Source: Lentzea fradiae
Lineage (GTDB): Bacteria > Actinomycetota > Actinomycetes > Mycobacteriales > Pseudonocardiaceae
DNA length: 64,000 bases
Direction of reading: 5' to 3'
Assembly (NCBI RefSeq): GCF_900100955.1
Contig: NZ_FNCC01000004.1
Span: 62,001 to 126,000 of the forward strand
Shown: positions 24,362 through 34,424 of the stretch, piece after piece
Numbering within the stretch: position 1 is the stretch's first letter
Layout of the letters: each line of letters opens with the position of its first letter
Program-made: the position numbers and the translations under genes
The notes under the pieces: generated by a model
The model's database searches: none
Told to the model about the DNA's origin: nothing
What the model saw: the letters and a program-made list of their open reading frames with translations, nothing else

Positions 24362-26296
24362 ATGATGGAGTTGGCCTTGCCCGCCGAATTCCGCTCGAAC
24401 GAGTTCCCCCCGGCGTCGAGGGAACAATGGCGCGAGCTGGTCGACGCCGTCCTGAACAAGACCGGCGCGAGCTACGACTCGCTGGTCACGAAGACCTACG
24501 ACGGCATAGAGCTGCAACCGCTCTACACGCTCGACGACGCGCTGCCCCCGTACGCCCTGGTGCCCGCCAAGCAGGGCTGGGACGTGCGGCAACGCCACGC
24601 CGTGCCCGACCCGGTCGCCCTGATGAACGACCTGGAGGGCGGCGTCACGTCGCTGTGGCTCGCGGTGCCCGCCTCCTCGCTGGAGCGCCTGCTGGAGGAC
24701 GTCTACCTCGACCTGGCGCCGATCGTGCTGGACGGGGACACCGACGCCGCGCGCACGTTGCTGCGCATCTACGACCAGGCGCCAGTGCTCGCCGCAGACG
24801 TGCGCGGGAATCTCGCTCTCACCCCATCGAGTGAGAATGTGGCTGTGATCCGGCAGGCCGCCGAGCAGTTCCCCGGCCTGCGGACCGTCGTGGTGAACGC
24901 ACTGCCGTTCCACGACGCGGGCGGCTCGGACACCGAAGAGCTCGGCGCCTCCCTTGCCTTGGCCGTGTCGCACCTCCGCGCGCTGACGGCGGCCGGGTTG
25001 TCCGCCGAACAGGCGTTCGCGCAGCTGGAGTTCCGCTACGCCGCGACCGCCGACCAGTTCATGACCATCGCCAAGCTCCGCGCGGCCCGCCGCCTGTGGG
25101 CGCGCGTCGCCGAGGTCTCCGGCGTGCAGGCCGTGCAGGTCCAGCACGCCGTGACGTCGTCGGCGATGATGACCCGCCGCGACCCGTGGGTGAACATGCT
25201 GCGCACGACCGTCGCGACCCTGGCCGCGGGCCTCGGCGGCGCCGACGCCGTCACCGTGCAGCCGTTCGACGCGGCGATCGGCCTGCCCGACGAGTTCGCC
25301 CGCCGCATCGCCCGCAACACGCAGAACCTGCTGCTGGAGGAGTCGCACCTCGGCGAGGTCATCGACCCGGCGGCCGGCTCCTGGTACGTCGAGCAGCTCA
25401 CCGAGGCACTCGCCGTCGAGGCGTGGGCGTGGTTTCGGGAGATCGAACGGGCGGGCGGCCTGCCCGGCGCGTTCCCGCTGGTCCGCGAGCGGATCGCGGC
25501 GACGTGGGCGAAGCGCTCGGCACGGCTCGCCGACCGCAGCGACCCGATCACCGGGGTGAGCGAGTTCCCGAACCTGGGCGAGAAGCCCGTGGTCCGCGAC
25601 CCGGCCCCCGGCGCGGCGTCCGGCACCGCGTCCGGCGCGGACCTGGCGTCCGGCACCGGCCCGGCGGCCGACGCCGACGCCGCCACGTCCGGTTCCGCCG
25701 GAACCGCCGCTGCCGGAACCGCCGCCACCGGCACCGCTGACCCCGCCACCGCTGACCCCGCCACCGCCTCCGGAATCGATTCCGACTCACCGGCCCCCAG
25801 GGGGAGCGAAGCCCCCACTCCCAGTGTCCCAAGCGGGTCTGACAGTTTCGGGCTCCCGCGCGTCCGCTACGCCCAGGCGTTCGAGGAGCTGCGCGACCTC
25901 GCCGACGCGCAGCCCGAGCGCCCGAAGGTCTTCCTGGCCACTCTCGGCCCGGTCGCGGCCCACACCGCCCGTGCCACCTTCGCCGCCAACCTGTTCAACG
26001 CCGGTGGGTTCGCCACCCCCGACGCGGGCCCGACGCGCTCGCCGGAGGACGTGGTGGCGAAGTTCCAGGCCAGCGGCGCGAAGGTCGCGGTCCTGTGCGG
26101 CAGCGACAAGAGTTACGCCGAGCTTGCCGCGTCCACCGTGGAGGCCCTGCGTGGGGCCGGGGCCGAGCGGGTGCTGCTGGCAGGGCGGTTCAACGAGGTG
26201 GACGTGGACGGTCACGTCCACCAGGGCTGTCCCGCGCTGGAGATCCTGAACGGCACCTACGAGTTCCTCGCCATCGAGACGGGAGTGCAGCGATGA
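24362..26296 (+). CDS. mutA: Methylmalonyl-CoA mutase small subunit
   Basis: 644 aa (second ATG at 24365 possible). Forms the non-catalytic beta chain of the MutA-MutB heterodimer. Barrel half up to ~400 ([35 protein letters not shown]) and a degenerate B12-type flavodoxin fold at ~510-644 without D-x-H-x-x-G, as normal for the small chain. Between them lies an unusual ~85-residue Ala/Thr/Asp/Pro/Ser linker that includes an in-frame palindromic DNA element. Overlaps mutB by 4 bp (ATGA). Confidence 0.95.
   Translation: MMELALPAEFRSNEFPPASREQWRELVDAVLNKTGASYDSLVTKTYDGIELQPLYTLDDALPPYALVPAKQGWDVRQRHAVPDPVALMNDLEGGVTSLWLAVPASSLERLLEDVYLDLAPIVLDGDTDAARTLLRIYDQAPVLAADVRGNLALTPSSENVAVIRQAAEQFPGLRTVVVNALPFHDAGGSDTEELGASLALAVSHLRALTAAGLSAEQAFAQLEFRYAATADQFMTIAKLRAARRLWARVAEVSGVQAVQVQHAVTSSAMMTRRDPWVNMLRTTVATLAAGLGGADAVTVQPFDAAIGLPDEFARRIARNTQNLLLEESHLGEVIDPAAGSWYVEQLTEALAVEAWAWFREIERAGGLPGAFPLVRERIAATWAKRSARLADRSDPITGVSEFPNLGEKPVVRDPAPGAASGTASGADLASGTGPAADADAATSGSAGTAAAGTAATGTADPATADPATASGIDSDSPAPRGSEAPTPSVPSGSDSFGLPRVRYAQAFEELRDLADAQPERPKVFLATLGPVAAHTARATFAANLFNAGGFATPDAGPTRSPEDVVAKFQASGAKVAVLCGSDKSYAELAASTVEALRGAGAERVLLAGRFNEVDVDGHVHQGCPALEILNGTYEFLAIETGVQR
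25771..25816. repeat. Palindromic element inside the mutA linker
   Basis: A 14-bp perfect palindrome CGGAATCGATTCCG (25771-25784) is followed by CCCCC-A-GGGGG (25794-25804) and a GGGGG/CCCCC hairpin with loop AGCGAAG (25800-25816). It lies in the low-complexity linker and is read in frame. A mobile palindromic unit is possible but only one copy is in the window. Confidence 0.45.
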
Positions 26297-28428
26297 TCCC
26301 CAGCTTCGCGGACATCGACCTCGGGCCGCTCCCGTCGGCGAAGTACGAGGCCGACCTCCCGTCGTGGGAGACGCCGGAGGGCATCGCGGTCAGGCCGGTC
26401 TACGGTCAGTCCGATGTGGAGGGTCTGGACTTCCTGGAGACCTATCCCGGCATCGCGCCGTTCCTGCGCGGCCCGTACCCGACGATGTACGTCAACCAGC
26501 CGTGGACGATCCGGCAGTACGCGGGGTTCTCGACGGCGGAGGAGTCCAACGCCTTCTACCGGCGCAACCTCGCGGCCGGGCAGAAGGGGCTGAGCGTCGC
26601 GTTCGACCTGGCCACGCACCGCGGTTACGACTCCGACCACCCGCGGGTGGCCGGTGACGTCGGCATGGCCGGTGTCGCGATCGACTCGATCTACGACATG
26701 CGCACGCTGTTCGACGGCATCCCGCTGGACAAGATGTCGGTGTCGATGACGATGAACGGCGCGGTGCTGCCGATCCTGGCGCTGTTCGTGGTGGCGGCGG
26801 AGGAGCAGGGGGTGAAGCCGGAGCAGCTCATGGGGACGATCCAGAACGACATCCTCAAGGAGTTCATGGTCCGCAACACCTACATCTACCCGCCGCAGCC
26901 GTCGATGCGGATCATCTCCGACATCTTCAGCTACACCAGCCGGCACATGCCGAAGTTCAACTCGATCTCCATCTCCGGCTACCACATGCAGGAAGCCGGA
27001 GCGACCGCCGACCTGGAGCTGGCGTACACGCTGGCCGACGGCGTCGAGTACCTGCGCGCCGGGCAGGCGGCGGGGCTGGACGTGGACGCGTTCGCGCCGC
27101 GGCTGAGCTTCTTCTGGGCGATCGGCATGAACTTCTTCATGGAGATCGCGAAGATGCGGGCCGCGCGGCTGCTGTGGGCGAAGCTGGTGAAGGGTTTCGA
27201 CCCGAAGTCGCCCAAGTCGTTGTCGCTGCGCACGCACTGCCAGACCTCGGGCTGGTCGCTGACGGCGCAGGACGTGTTCAACAACGTCGCGCGCACCTGT
27301 GTCGAGGCGATGGCGGCGACGCAGGGGCACACGCAGTCGTTGCACACCAACGCACTCGACGAGGCACTCGCCCTGCCGACGGACTTCTCCGCGCGCATCG
27401 CCAGGAACACGCAGCTGTTGCTGCAACAGGAGTCCGGCACGACGCGGGTGATCGACCCGTGGGGCGGCAGCGCCTACGTCGAACGGCTGACCGCCGAGCT
27501 CGCCGCCAAGGCGTGGGAGCACATCACCGAGGTCGAGAAGGCGGGCGGCATGGCCCGTGCGATCGACGAGGGCATCCCGAAGCTGCGCATCGAGGAGGCC
27601 GCCGCCCGCACGCAGGCGCGCATCGACTCCGGTCGCCAGCCCGTCATCGGCGTCAACAAGTACCTGGTGGACGCCGACGAGCAGATCGAGGTCCTCAAGG
27701 TCGACAACGCCGGAGTGCGCGCCCAGCAGCTGGAGAAGCTGCGCCGCCTCAGGGAGGAACGCGACCAGTCCGCTGTGGACGGTGCGCTCACCGCGCTCAC
27801 GAACGCGGCGGGCGGTGGCGGCAACCTGCTGGAGCTGGCGATCGACGCGGCCCGCGCCAAGGCGACGGTCGGGGAGATCTCCGAGGCGCTCGGCAAGGTC
27901 TGGGGCCGCCACTCCGCGCAGATCCGCACCATCACCGGTGTCTACCGGCAGGAGGTCGGCGAAGTGTCCAACGTGGACGCCTGCCGCGAGGTCGTCGAGA
28001 AGTTCGCCGAGGAGGAGGGGCGCCGTCCGCGCATCCTCGTCGCGAAGATGGGCCAGGACGGCCACGACCGCGGCCAGAAGGTCATCGCGACGGCGTTCGC
28101 CGACCTCGGCTTCGACGTCGACGTCGGCCCGCTGTTCCAGACGCCGGAGGAGGTGGCCCGCCAGGCCACCGAGGCCGACGTGCACATCGTCGGCGTCTCC
28201 TCCCTGGCCGCGGGGCACCTCACGCTGGTGCCCGCGCTCAAGGAGGAGCTGACCAAGCTCGGCCGCGAGGACGTCATGATCGTCGTCGGCGGTGTCATCC
28301 CGCCGCAGGACTTCGACGAGCTGTACGCGGCGGGCGCCTCGGCGATCTTCCCGCCCGGCACGGTCATCGCGGACGCCGCGAAGGACCTGCTGGTCAAGCT
28401 GGCCGAGCAGCTCGGGCACGATGCCTAG
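26293..28428 (+). CDS. mutB: Methylmalonyl-CoA mutase large (catalytic) subunit
   Basis: 711 aa from ATG 26293, overlapping the mutA stop. Interconverts (R)-methylmalonyl-CoA and succinyl-CoA with adenosylcobalamin. N-terminal barrel with R-G-P-Y-P-T-M-Y and [11 protein letters not shown] substrate-channel motifs. C-terminal B12 domain with D-G-H-D-R-G (about residues 590-595), whose His replaces dimethylbenzimidazole, and V-G-G-V-I-P-P. With AccA3/AccD it completes propionyl-CoA to succinyl-CoA; the epimerase gene is not in the window. Confidence 0.98.
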   Translation: MIPSFADIDLGPLPSAKYEADLPSWETPEGIAVRPVYGQSDVEGLDFLETYPGIAPFLRGPYPTMYVNQPWTIRQYAGFSTAEESNAFYRRNLAAGQKGLSVAFDLATHRGYDSDHPRVAGDVGMAGVAIDSIYDMRTLFDGIPLDKMSVSMTMNGAVLPILALFVVAAEEQGVKPEQLMGTIQNDILKEFMVRNTYIYPPQPSMRIISDIFSYTSRHMPKFNSISISGYHMQEAGATADLELAYTLADGVEYLRAGQAAGLDVDAFAPRLSFFWAIGMNFFMEIAKMRAARLLWAKLVKGFDPKSPKSLSLRTHCQTSGWSLTAQDVFNNVARTCVEAMAATQGHTQSLHTNALDEALALPTDFSARIARNTQLLLQQESGTTRVIDPWGGSAYVERLTAELAAKAWEHITEVEKAGGMARAIDEGIPKLRIEEAAARTQARIDSGRQPVIGVNKYLVDADEQIEVLKVDNAGVRAQQLEKLRRLREERDQSAVDGALTALTNAAGGGGNLLELAIDAARAKATVGEISEALGKVWGRHSAQIRTITGVYRQEVGEVSNVDACREVVEKFAEEEGRRPRILVAKMGQDGHDRGQKVIATAFADLGFDVDVGPLFQTPEEVARQATEADVHIVGVSSLAAGHLTLVPALKEELTKLGREDVMIVVGGVIPPQDFDELYAAGASAIFPPGTVIADAAKDLLVKLAEQLGHDA

Positions 28429-29413
28429 GCAGATCGACGTCGCCGAGTACGCCAAGGGCGTGCTCGGCGGCAACCGGGGGATGCTCGCGCGGGCCATCAC
28501 GCTGGTCGAGTCGACGCGCGCCGACCACCGGGCGAAGGCGCAGGAGCTGCTGGTCGAGCTGCTGCCCCGCTCCGGCGGTGCGATCAGGGTCGGCATCACC
28601 GGCGTGCCGGGCGTGGGCAAGTCCACGTTCATCGACGCGCTCGGCACCTCGCTGACGGAGCAGGGCCACCGGGTCGCGGTGCTGGCCGTCGACCCGTCCT
28701 CGACCCGCAGCGGCGGCAGCATCCTGGGCGACAAGACGCGGATGCAGCGGCTGTCGGTGGACCAGAACGCGTTCATCCGGCCGTCGCCGACCTCCGGGAC
28801 GCTCGGCGGCGTCGCGAGGGCCACCCGCGAGACGATCGTGCTGGTCGAGGCGGCCGGGTTCGACGTCGTGCTGGTCGAGACCGTCGGGGTCGGGCAGTCC
28901 GAGGTCGCCGTCGCGAACATGACCGACTGCTCGCTGTTCCTGACCCTCGCGCGCACCGGTGACCAGCTGCAGGGCATCAAGAAGGGCGTGCTGGAGCTGG
29001 CCGACGTCATCGCGGTCAACAAGGCCGACGGCGACCACGAGCTGGACGCCCGCAAGGCCGCCCGCGAGCTGGCCGGGGCGCTCAAGCTGCTGCGCCCGCC
29101 GGACGCGTTGTGGCACCCGCCCGTGCTCACCTGCTCCGGTCTCACCGGGGCGGGGCTGGAAGACCTGTGGTCCCGCGTGCTGGAACACCGGTCCACCCTG
29201 CGGGAGGCGGGGGAGCTGGACGAACGGCGGCGCCGTCAGCAGGTCGAGTGGACCTGGTCGATGGTCCACGACGAACTGTGGCGGCAGGTGCGCGACAACG
29301 CCGCGGTGCGGTCCCTGACGCCCTCGCTGGAGGCTCAGGTGCGCTCGGGCGAGCTCACCGCGACCCTCGCCGCCGAGCGGATTCTGCAGGCGTTCCAATC
29401 GGACGCTCAGTAG
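28421..29413 (+). CDS. meaB: G-protein chaperone of methylmalonyl-CoA mutase
   Basis: 330 aa; ATG 28421 overlaps the mutB stop by 8 bp. SIMIBI-class GTPase that protects and reloads MutAB with adenosylcobalamin. P-loop G-V-P-G-V-G-K-S-T (61-69), switch region [28 protein letters not shown] and base-specific N-K-A-D are intact. The C-terminal dimerisation helices ([13 protein letters not shown]) are present. Third gene of a tightly coupled mutA-mutB-meaB operon. Confidence 0.97.
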   Translation: MPRQIDVAEYAKGVLGGNRGMLARAITLVESTRADHRAKAQELLVELLPRSGGAIRVGITGVPGVGKSTFIDALGTSLTEQGHRVAVLAVDPSSTRSGGSILGDKTRMQRLSVDQNAFIRPSPTSGTLGGVARATRETIVLVEAAGFDVVLVETVGVGQSEVAVANMTDCSLFLTLARTGDQLQGIKKGVLELADVIAVNKADGDHELDARKAARELAGALKLLRPPDALWHPPVLTCSGLTGAGLEDLWSRVLEHRSTLREAGELDERRRRQQVEWTWSMVHDELWRQVRDNAAVRSLTPSLEAQVRSGELTATLAAERILQAFQSDAQ

Positions 29414-29469
29414 GCGCTTAACTAGTTTGGGTGACCATCGACCGTGGTATTCGAGGTAGAGTTCAGGCC

Positions 29470-29763
29470 ATGTCGAGGTTGCTGCTGGCCTGCGTGTTCG
29501 CGCTGATGAGCGTTGTCGGGATCGCCGGTGTGGCGTCCGCGCGGGAGATCGCGGACACGCCGGTGGCCGCGCAGCAGACGACGGCCGTGGAGCCGGGTCC
29601 GAGCGTGAACGCGCCGCAGGAGCTGTCTCCCGAGGAACGGGCCGAGACGAAGAAGAAGCTGTGGATGGGCGGCATCGCGGTGGTGCTGTTCGTGCTGGTC
29701 TACTACCGCAACAAGAAGCGGTGGGCGGTGTGGCGCAAGGAGCGCAAGGCCAAGAAGGGCTGA
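29470..29763 (+). CDS. Small secreted/membrane protein with basic tail
   Basis: 97 aa from ATG 29470. Signal-like N-terminus (L-L-L-A-C-V-F-A-L-M-S-V-V, A-S-A cleavage site at ~25), a short Pro/Glu-rich extracellular part, then a transmembrane helix (~65-80, G-G-I-A-V-V-L-F-V-L-V) and a strongly basic cytoplasmic tail (Y-R-N-K-K-R-W-A-V-W-R-K-E-R-K-A-K-K-G). Function unknown. A hairpin terminator follows within 6 bp. Confidence 0.7.
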   Translation: MSRLLLACVFALMSVVGIAGVASAREIADTPVAAQQTTAVEPGPSVNAPQELSPEERAETKKKLWMGGIAVVLFVLVYYRNKKRWAVWRKERKAKKG

Positions 29764-29768
29764 GCGCG

Positions 29769-29789
29769 GCGTCCCATCAGGTGGGACGC
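29769..29789 (+). terminator. Hairpin after the small membrane protein gene
   Basis: GCGTCCCA, loop TCAGG, TGGGACGC: a perfect 8-bp stem starting 6 bp after the stop codon at 29763. No T-run follows. Confidence 0.6.
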
Positions 29790-29946
29790 AATAGTCAAAG
29801 TCGAACGTGCCTCCCCGCCGTGTGCGTCATCGTTGATCGGTGAGACCGAAACTCGCTCGCCGCTCGGCGCAGCGCTGCGACCGGCCGACCGGTTGATCAT
29901 CACCAGCGCGACGCGTCCCGCACGTGGTGATGCAGGATGGTGGCAA

Positions 29947-31119
29947 ATGGGTACCGACTTGAAGATCAGCACACGCTCGTCCCTCGAGCGGTACTCCGAC
30001 GCGCTGCTGGACCTCTCGCACTCGATCCACGCCGAACCCGAGCTGGCCTTCGAGGAGCACCGCAGCGCGGAGAAGATCACGTCGTTGCTGGCCCGCGAGG
30101 GTTTCAAGGTCGACAGCGGGGTCGCGGACCTCGACACGGCCTTCGTCGCGAGCTACGGCGACGGGGAGCTGGTGCTGGGGCTGTGTGCCGAGTACGACGC
30201 CCTGCCCGAGGTGGGGCACGCGTGCGGGCACAACGTCATCGCCGCCGCCTCGGTCGGTGCGGCCCTCGCACTGCGTGACGTCGCCGATCAGCTGGGTGTC
30301 ACCGTGCGGGTGATCGGGACTCCGGCGGAGGAGGTCGGCGGCGGCAAGGTGCTCATGCTGGAGCGGGGCGTGTTCGACGACGTCTCGTTCTCGATGATGG
30401 TGCACCCCGCGCCGTACGAGTCGTGCGCCGCGAGGTCGCTGGCCATCACCGACCTGAAGGTGCACTACACGGGCAAGCGGTCGCACGCGGCCGCGGCTCC
30501 CCACCTGGGCGTCAACGCAGGGGACGCGGTGACCGTCGCGCAGGTCGCGATCGGCCTGCTGCGCCAGCACCTGGAGCCCGGCCAGATGGTGAGCGGCATC
30601 GTCACCCACGGCGGCACCGTGCCGAACGTGATCCCCGCCCGAGCCTCCGCGATGTTCGACGTGCGGGCGGAGAACCTGGAATCGTTGCAGCGCCTGGAGA
30701 ACCGGATCCGGGACTGTTTCAGAGCCGGCGCGCTCGCGACCGGCTGCACCCATGAGGTCGAGCAGGTCTCCCCGGTCTACGCGGAGCTGACCCCCGATCC
30801 GTGGCTGGCGGACGCCTACCGGCGCGCGGCCACCGAGCTGGGACGACGCCCTCTCCCGCCGGAGCTCGAGCAGCGGGAGAAGATCGGAAGCACCGACATG
30901 GGCAACGTGACACGAGTGTTGCCCGCAATCCACCCGACCATCGCCATCGACTGCGGAGACGCGGTGAACCACCAACAAGAGTTCGCGACCGCCTGTGCCT
31001 CGGCGTCGGCCGACCGTGCGCTCCTCGACGGAGCACTTGCCATGGCTTGGACGACGATCGCGACAGCCACCGATTCCCAGCAGCGCGCACGCCTGCTGGC
31101 CCGCGGAGGAGCGGCATGA
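29947..31119 (+). CDS. M20 family amidohydrolase, AmiA1/AmiB1-like (first of two)
   Basis: 390 aa from ATG 29947; an upstream extension to 29833 is open but has no family resemblance. Metallopeptidase-fold amidohydrolase with metal ligands in C-A-E-Y-D-A-L-P, H-A-C-G-H-N and the E-E pair of G-T-P-A-E-E-V-G-G-G, plus the lid-domain H-P-A-P-Y-E. Relatives hydrolyse N-acyl or N-carbamoyl amino acids. It overlaps the next, paralogous gene by 4 bp. M. tuberculosis carries an analogous amiA1-amiB1 pair between glpD2 and deoD, the same context as here. Confidence 0.88.
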   Translation: MGTDLKISTRSSLERYSDALLDLSHSIHAEPELAFEEHRSAEKITSLLAREGFKVDSGVADLDTAFVASYGDGELVLGLCAEYDALPEVGHACGHNVIAAASVGAALALRDVADQLGVTVRVIGTPAEEVGGGKVLMLERGVFDDVSFSMMVHPAPYESCAARSLAITDLKVHYTGKRSHAAAAPHLGVNAGDAVTVAQVAIGLLRQHLEPGQMVSGIVTHGGTVPNVIPARASAMFDVRAENLESLQRLENRIRDCFRAGALATGCTHEVEQVSPVYAELTPDPWLADAYRRAATELGRRPLPPELEQREKIGSTDMGNVTRVLPAIHPTIAIDCGDAVNHQQEFATACASASADRALLDGALAMAWTTIATATDSQQRARLLARGGAA

Positions 31120-32393
31120 CGGTCCTGGACTCCCGGCCTTCGGGCTCCTCAACTGTGAAGACGTCCCCTGAGATGCTCGTGGACCCCACCGGGGTGAGCA
31201 TGTCAGGTGTGGATGATCTCGGAGACGGCCGCGGCCCCGCGTGGCTCGACGACTGGCTGAAGGTGCACGCGGGCGACGTCGTCGCCTGGCGTCGCCACAT
31301 CCACGCCAACCCCGAGCTGTCCCGCCGCGAGTACAACACCACCGAGCTGGTGGCGAAGCTGCTGCGCGAGGTCGGCCTCAAGCCGCGCATCTTGCCCGGC
31401 GGCACCGGCCTGATCTGCGACGTCGGCAGCGGCCCCCGCTGCGTGGCGCTGCGCGCCGACATGGACGCGCTGCCGCTGCACGAGAACACCGGCCTGCCGT
31501 TCGGCTCCGGTGTGGACGGCGTGTCGCACGCGTGCGGCCACGACGCCCACACGACGGTCCTGATCGGCGCGGCGCTGGCACTGGCCTCGGCCACCGAGCT
31601 GCCCGGCCGCGTCCGGCTGGTGTTCCAGCCGGCCGAGGAGGTCATGCCCGGTGGCGCGCTCGACGTGCTGGCGGCGGGCGGTCTCGACGGTGTGGAGCGG
31701 ATCTTCGGCCTGCACTGCGACCCGCGCCTGCAGGTCGGCCGCGTCGGCACCCGCATCGGCGCCATCACGTCGGCCTCCGACCTGCTGGAGCTGCGGCTGT
31801 CCTCGCCGGGCGGCCACACCTCCCGCCCGCACCTGACCGCGGACCTGGTGCACGCGCTCGGCACGGTCATCACCGGCCTGCCGACGATGCTGTCCCGGCG
31901 CGTCGACCCCCGCTCCGGCACCGTCCTGGTGTGGGGCGCGGTCCACGCGGGCGAGGCGCCCAACGCCGTCCCGCAGGAGGGCCTGCTGCGCGGCACGCTG
32001 CGCACCGGCGACCGCGACATCTGGGCGGGCCTGGAGCCGCTGGTCAAGGACCTGGTCACCGGCCTGCTCGCGCCCACCGGCGTCGGCTTCGACCTGCACC
32101 ACCGCCGCGGCGTGCCGCCGGTGGTCAACGAGCGGGAGTCCACCCAGATCCTGCGCGCCGGCATCGAGGCCGCACTGGGCGACGACGCGCTGGCGGGCAC
32201 CGAGCAGTCCTCCGGCGGCGAGGACTTCGGCTGGTACCTGGAGCACGTGCCCGGCTCGTTCGCGCGCCTCGGCGTGTGGAACGGCCAGGAGAAGCAGCGC
32301 GACCTGCACCAGCCCACGTTCGACCTGGACGAGCGCGCACTGCTCGTCGGCGTCCGCGTGATGGTCCACACGGCTCTGGCCGCACTGGCCTGA
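31116..32393 (+). CDS. M20 family amidohydrolase (second of two)
   Basis: 425 aa; ATG 31116 has GGAGG 6 nt upstream and overlaps the previous stop. The first ~40 residues are extra compared with the family (a start at 31201 is possible). Metal ligands: R-A-D-M-D-A-L-P, H-A-C-G-H-D-A-H and Q-P-A-E-E, with final ligand region G-G-E-D-F-G-W-Y. The dimerisation insert holds G-G-H-T-S-R-P. Cytosolic; substrate unknown. A strong bidirectional terminator follows. Confidence 0.9.
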   Translation: MTVLDSRPSGSSTVKTSPEMLVDPTGVSMSGVDDLGDGRGPAWLDDWLKVHAGDVVAWRRHIHANPELSRREYNTTELVAKLLREVGLKPRILPGGTGLICDVGSGPRCVALRADMDALPLHENTGLPFGSGVDGVSHACGHDAHTTVLIGAALALASATELPGRVRLVFQPAEEVMPGGALDVLAAGGLDGVERIFGLHCDPRLQVGRVGTRIGAITSASDLLELRLSSPGGHTSRPHLTADLVHALGTVITGLPTMLSRRVDPRSGTVLVWGAVHAGEAPNAVPQEGLLRGTLRTGDRDIWAGLEPLVKDLVTGLLAPTGVGFDLHHRRGVPPVVNERESTQILRAGIEAALGDDALAGTEQSSGGEDFGWYLEHVPGSFARLGVWNGQEKQRDLHQPTFDLDERALLVGVRVMVHTALAALA

Positions 32394-32401
32394 CCCGCAG
32401 T

Positions 32402-32444
32402 ACGACGAAGGGGCTCCTCCGCGGCGGAGAAGCCCCTTCGTCGT
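32402..32444. terminator. Strong bidirectional terminator between amidohydrolase and glpD
   Basis: Perfect 14-bp arms ACGACGAAGGGGCT (32402-32415) and AGCCCCTTCGTCGT (32431-32444), with a smaller CTCC/GGAG stem inside. It separates convergent genes; glpD ends 9 bp later. Confidence 0.88.
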
Positions 32445-32452
32445 GAAGAACG

Positions 32453-34216
32453 TCAGCTCACCGGCTCGGTCAGCTGCGGACGCGCCTCCGGTGCCGACGC
32501 GCGCACGGCGTCCGCCGCCTGGTCGTCCGGGTGGGTCTGCGAGTCCCGTTCGGCCTCCACGCGGGCGTTGTAGACCTCGACCTCGCGCTTGATGGTGTCC
32601 TCGTCCCAGCCCAGCACGGGCGCGATGAGCCGGGCGACCGCGTCCGCCGAGTCGACGCCGCGGTGGGCGTACTCGATGGAGATGCGGGTGCGCCTGGTCA
32701 GCACGTCCTCCAGGTGCATCGCGCCCTCGTGCGACGCCGCGTAGACGGCCTCGACCTGAAGGTAGTCGGGGGAGGCCGGGATGGGCTTGAGCAGCTCGTG
32801 GTCGTCGGCCGCGAGCGCGAGGACCTCGTGCACCAGCGAGCCGTAGCGGTCGAGCAGGTGCCGCACCCGGTACGGGTGCAGGCCGTGCCTGGCCGCCAGC
32901 TGGTCGGCCTGGTTGACCAGCGCGTGGTAGCCGTCGGCGCCGACCAGCGGCACCTTGTCGGTGATCGACGGCTGGATGCGGCCGGGCAGGTCGACGTGCG
33001 CCGCGTTGACCGCGTCCGCGCCCATCACCCGGTACGTCGTGTACTTGCCGCCCGCGATCGCCACCAGACCCGGCGCCACGCGCGCCACGGCGTGCTCGCG
33101 CGACAGCTTCGACGTCGAGTCGGACTCGCCCGCCAGCAACGGCCGCAGACCCGCGTAGACGCCCTCGATGTCGTCGTGCGTCAACGGTGTCGCGAGCACG
33201 GAGTTGACGTGTTCGAGGATGTAGTCGATGTCGTGCTTGGTCGCGGCGGGGTGCGCCAGGTCGAGGTTCCAGTCGGTGTCGGTGGTGCCGACGATCCAGT
33301 GGTTGCGCCACGGGATCACGAACAGCACCGACTTCTCGGTGCGCAGGATCATCCCGGCCTCGGCGACGATCCGGTCGCGCGGGACGACGATGTGCACGCC
33401 CTTCGACGCCCGCACCCGGAACCGGCCGCGCGAGCCGGAGAGCCGTTGCAGCTCGTCGGTCCAGACGCCCGTCGCGTTGATCACCGCGTGCGCCCGCACG
33501 TCGACCTCGCGGCCGTCCTCGACGTCGCGCACCCGCACGCCCGACACCCGGTCCGCCTCCCGCAGGAAGCTGATCACCTGCGTCGACGTGCGCACGACGG
33601 CGCCGTAGTGCGCGGCCGTGCGGCCGACCATCATCGTGTGCCTGGCGTCGTCAGCCTGGGCGTCGTAGTAGCGGATGCCGCCGATCAGCGCGTCCCGCTT
33701 CAGCGCGGGCACCAGCCGCAGCGCGCCCGCGCGGGTCAGGTGCTTCTGGCCGGGCACGGACCGCGCGCCGCCCATCGTGTCGTAGAGGAACAGGCCCGCC
33801 GCCGTGTACGGGCGTTCCCAGACCCGGTTCGAGAGCGGGTAGAGGAACGCGACCGGCTTCACCAGGTGCGGCGCGATGCGCGTCAGCATCAGCTCGCGTT
33901 CGCGCAGTGCCTCGCGGACCAGGCCGAACTCCAGCTGCTCCAGGTAGCGCAGGCCGCCGTGGAAGAGCTTGGAGGACCGGCTCGACGTGCCGGACGCCAG
34001 GTCGCGCGCCTCGACCAGCGCGACCCGCAGGCCGCGGGTGGCGGCGTCCAGCGCCGCGCCGACGCCGACGACACCACCGCCGATCACGACGAGGTCGAAC
34101 GTCTCCTCGCCCAGCCGCCGCCACGACTCCTCGCGTTCGGCGGGACCGAGCTTCCCGGTGACCGGCGGAGCGGCCGGGGTGTGCGGTGCTGCAGCTGCGT
34201 TGTTGCCCGTGGCCAC
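32453..34216 (-). CDS. glpD: Glycerol-3-phosphate dehydrogenase, FAD-dependent aerobic type
   Basis: 587 aa. Oxidises sn-glycerol 3-phosphate to DHAP at the membrane, passing electrons to quinone. N-terminal dinucleotide site V-V-I-G-G-G-V-V-G-V-G (about 40-50), FAD loop S-G-T-S-S-R-S-S-K-L-F-H-G-G-L-R-Y-L, W-R-N-H-W-I-V-G-T-T-D-T-D and the C-terminal helical cap are all present. Length and cap fit the GlpD2 type. Divergent from glpF-glpK across 208 bp, forming a complete glycerol catabolic set. Confidence 0.96.
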   Translation of the reverse strand: MATGNNAAAAPHTPAAPPVTGKLGPAEREESWRRLGEETFDLVVIGGGVVGVGAALDAATRGLRVALVEARDLASGTSSRSSKLFHGGLRYLEQLEFGLVREALRERELMLTRIAPHLVKPVAFLYPLSNRVWERPYTAAGLFLYDTMGGARSVPGQKHLTRAGALRLVPALKRDALIGGIRYYDAQADDARHTMMVGRTAAHYGAVVRTSTQVISFLREADRVSGVRVRDVEDGREVDVRAHAVINATGVWTDELQRLSGSRGRFRVRASKGVHIVVPRDRIVAEAGMILRTEKSVLFVIPWRNHWIVGTTDTDWNLDLAHPAATKHDIDYILEHVNSVLATPLTHDDIEGVYAGLRPLLAGESDSTSKLSREHAVARVAPGLVAIAGGKYTTYRVMGADAVNAAHVDLPGRIQPSITDKVPLVGADGYHALVNQADQLAARHGLHPYRVRHLLDRYGSLVHEVLALAADDHELLKPIPASPDYLQVEAVYAASHEGAMHLEDVLTRRTRISIEYAHRGVDSADAVARLIAPVLGWDEDTIKREVEVYNARVEAERDSQTHPDDQAADAVRASAPEARPQLTEPVS

Positions 34217-34382
34217 GACAGACGCCTCCCTGGTGACGACTCGCGGATCACGTTACCTGCAGCAACGGCGGTCCGCCGCCGGGCGAGCTGCGGCGGGGGC
34301 CGTCGCCGTCGCATGGACAAGCCCTCCGAGGGGTAATAGCGTCCGACGACGTTGTAGGCGGGCGGCGCGGCCCCGACCTCAG

Positions 34383-34410
34383 GCTTGCGCGCCCTCCACA
34401 GGCCGCAAGC
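34383..34410 (+). promoter_or_regulatory. Inverted repeat in the glpF leader
   Basis: GCTTGCG (34383-34389) and CGCAAGC (34404-34410) enclose 14 nt and end 2 nt before the GGGAGG ribosome-binding site of glpF. Could be an operator or an mRNA stem next to the ribosome site. The rest of the 34217-34424 gap shows nothing else I can name. Confidence 0.35.
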
Positions 34411-34424
34411 ACGGGAGGCCGGCA

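Noticed and set aside
24362..26296. mutA as two genes or a fusion joined by the low-complexity linker
   Set aside because: Both flanking parts match one methylmalonyl-CoA mutase small chain in the right order and frame. The linker only lengthens the normal domain junction.
29833..29946. Longer N-terminus for the first M20 amidohydrolase
   Set aside because: The frame is open but the added 38 residues have no resemblance to the family, and the alignment to amidohydrolases begins just after ATG 29947.
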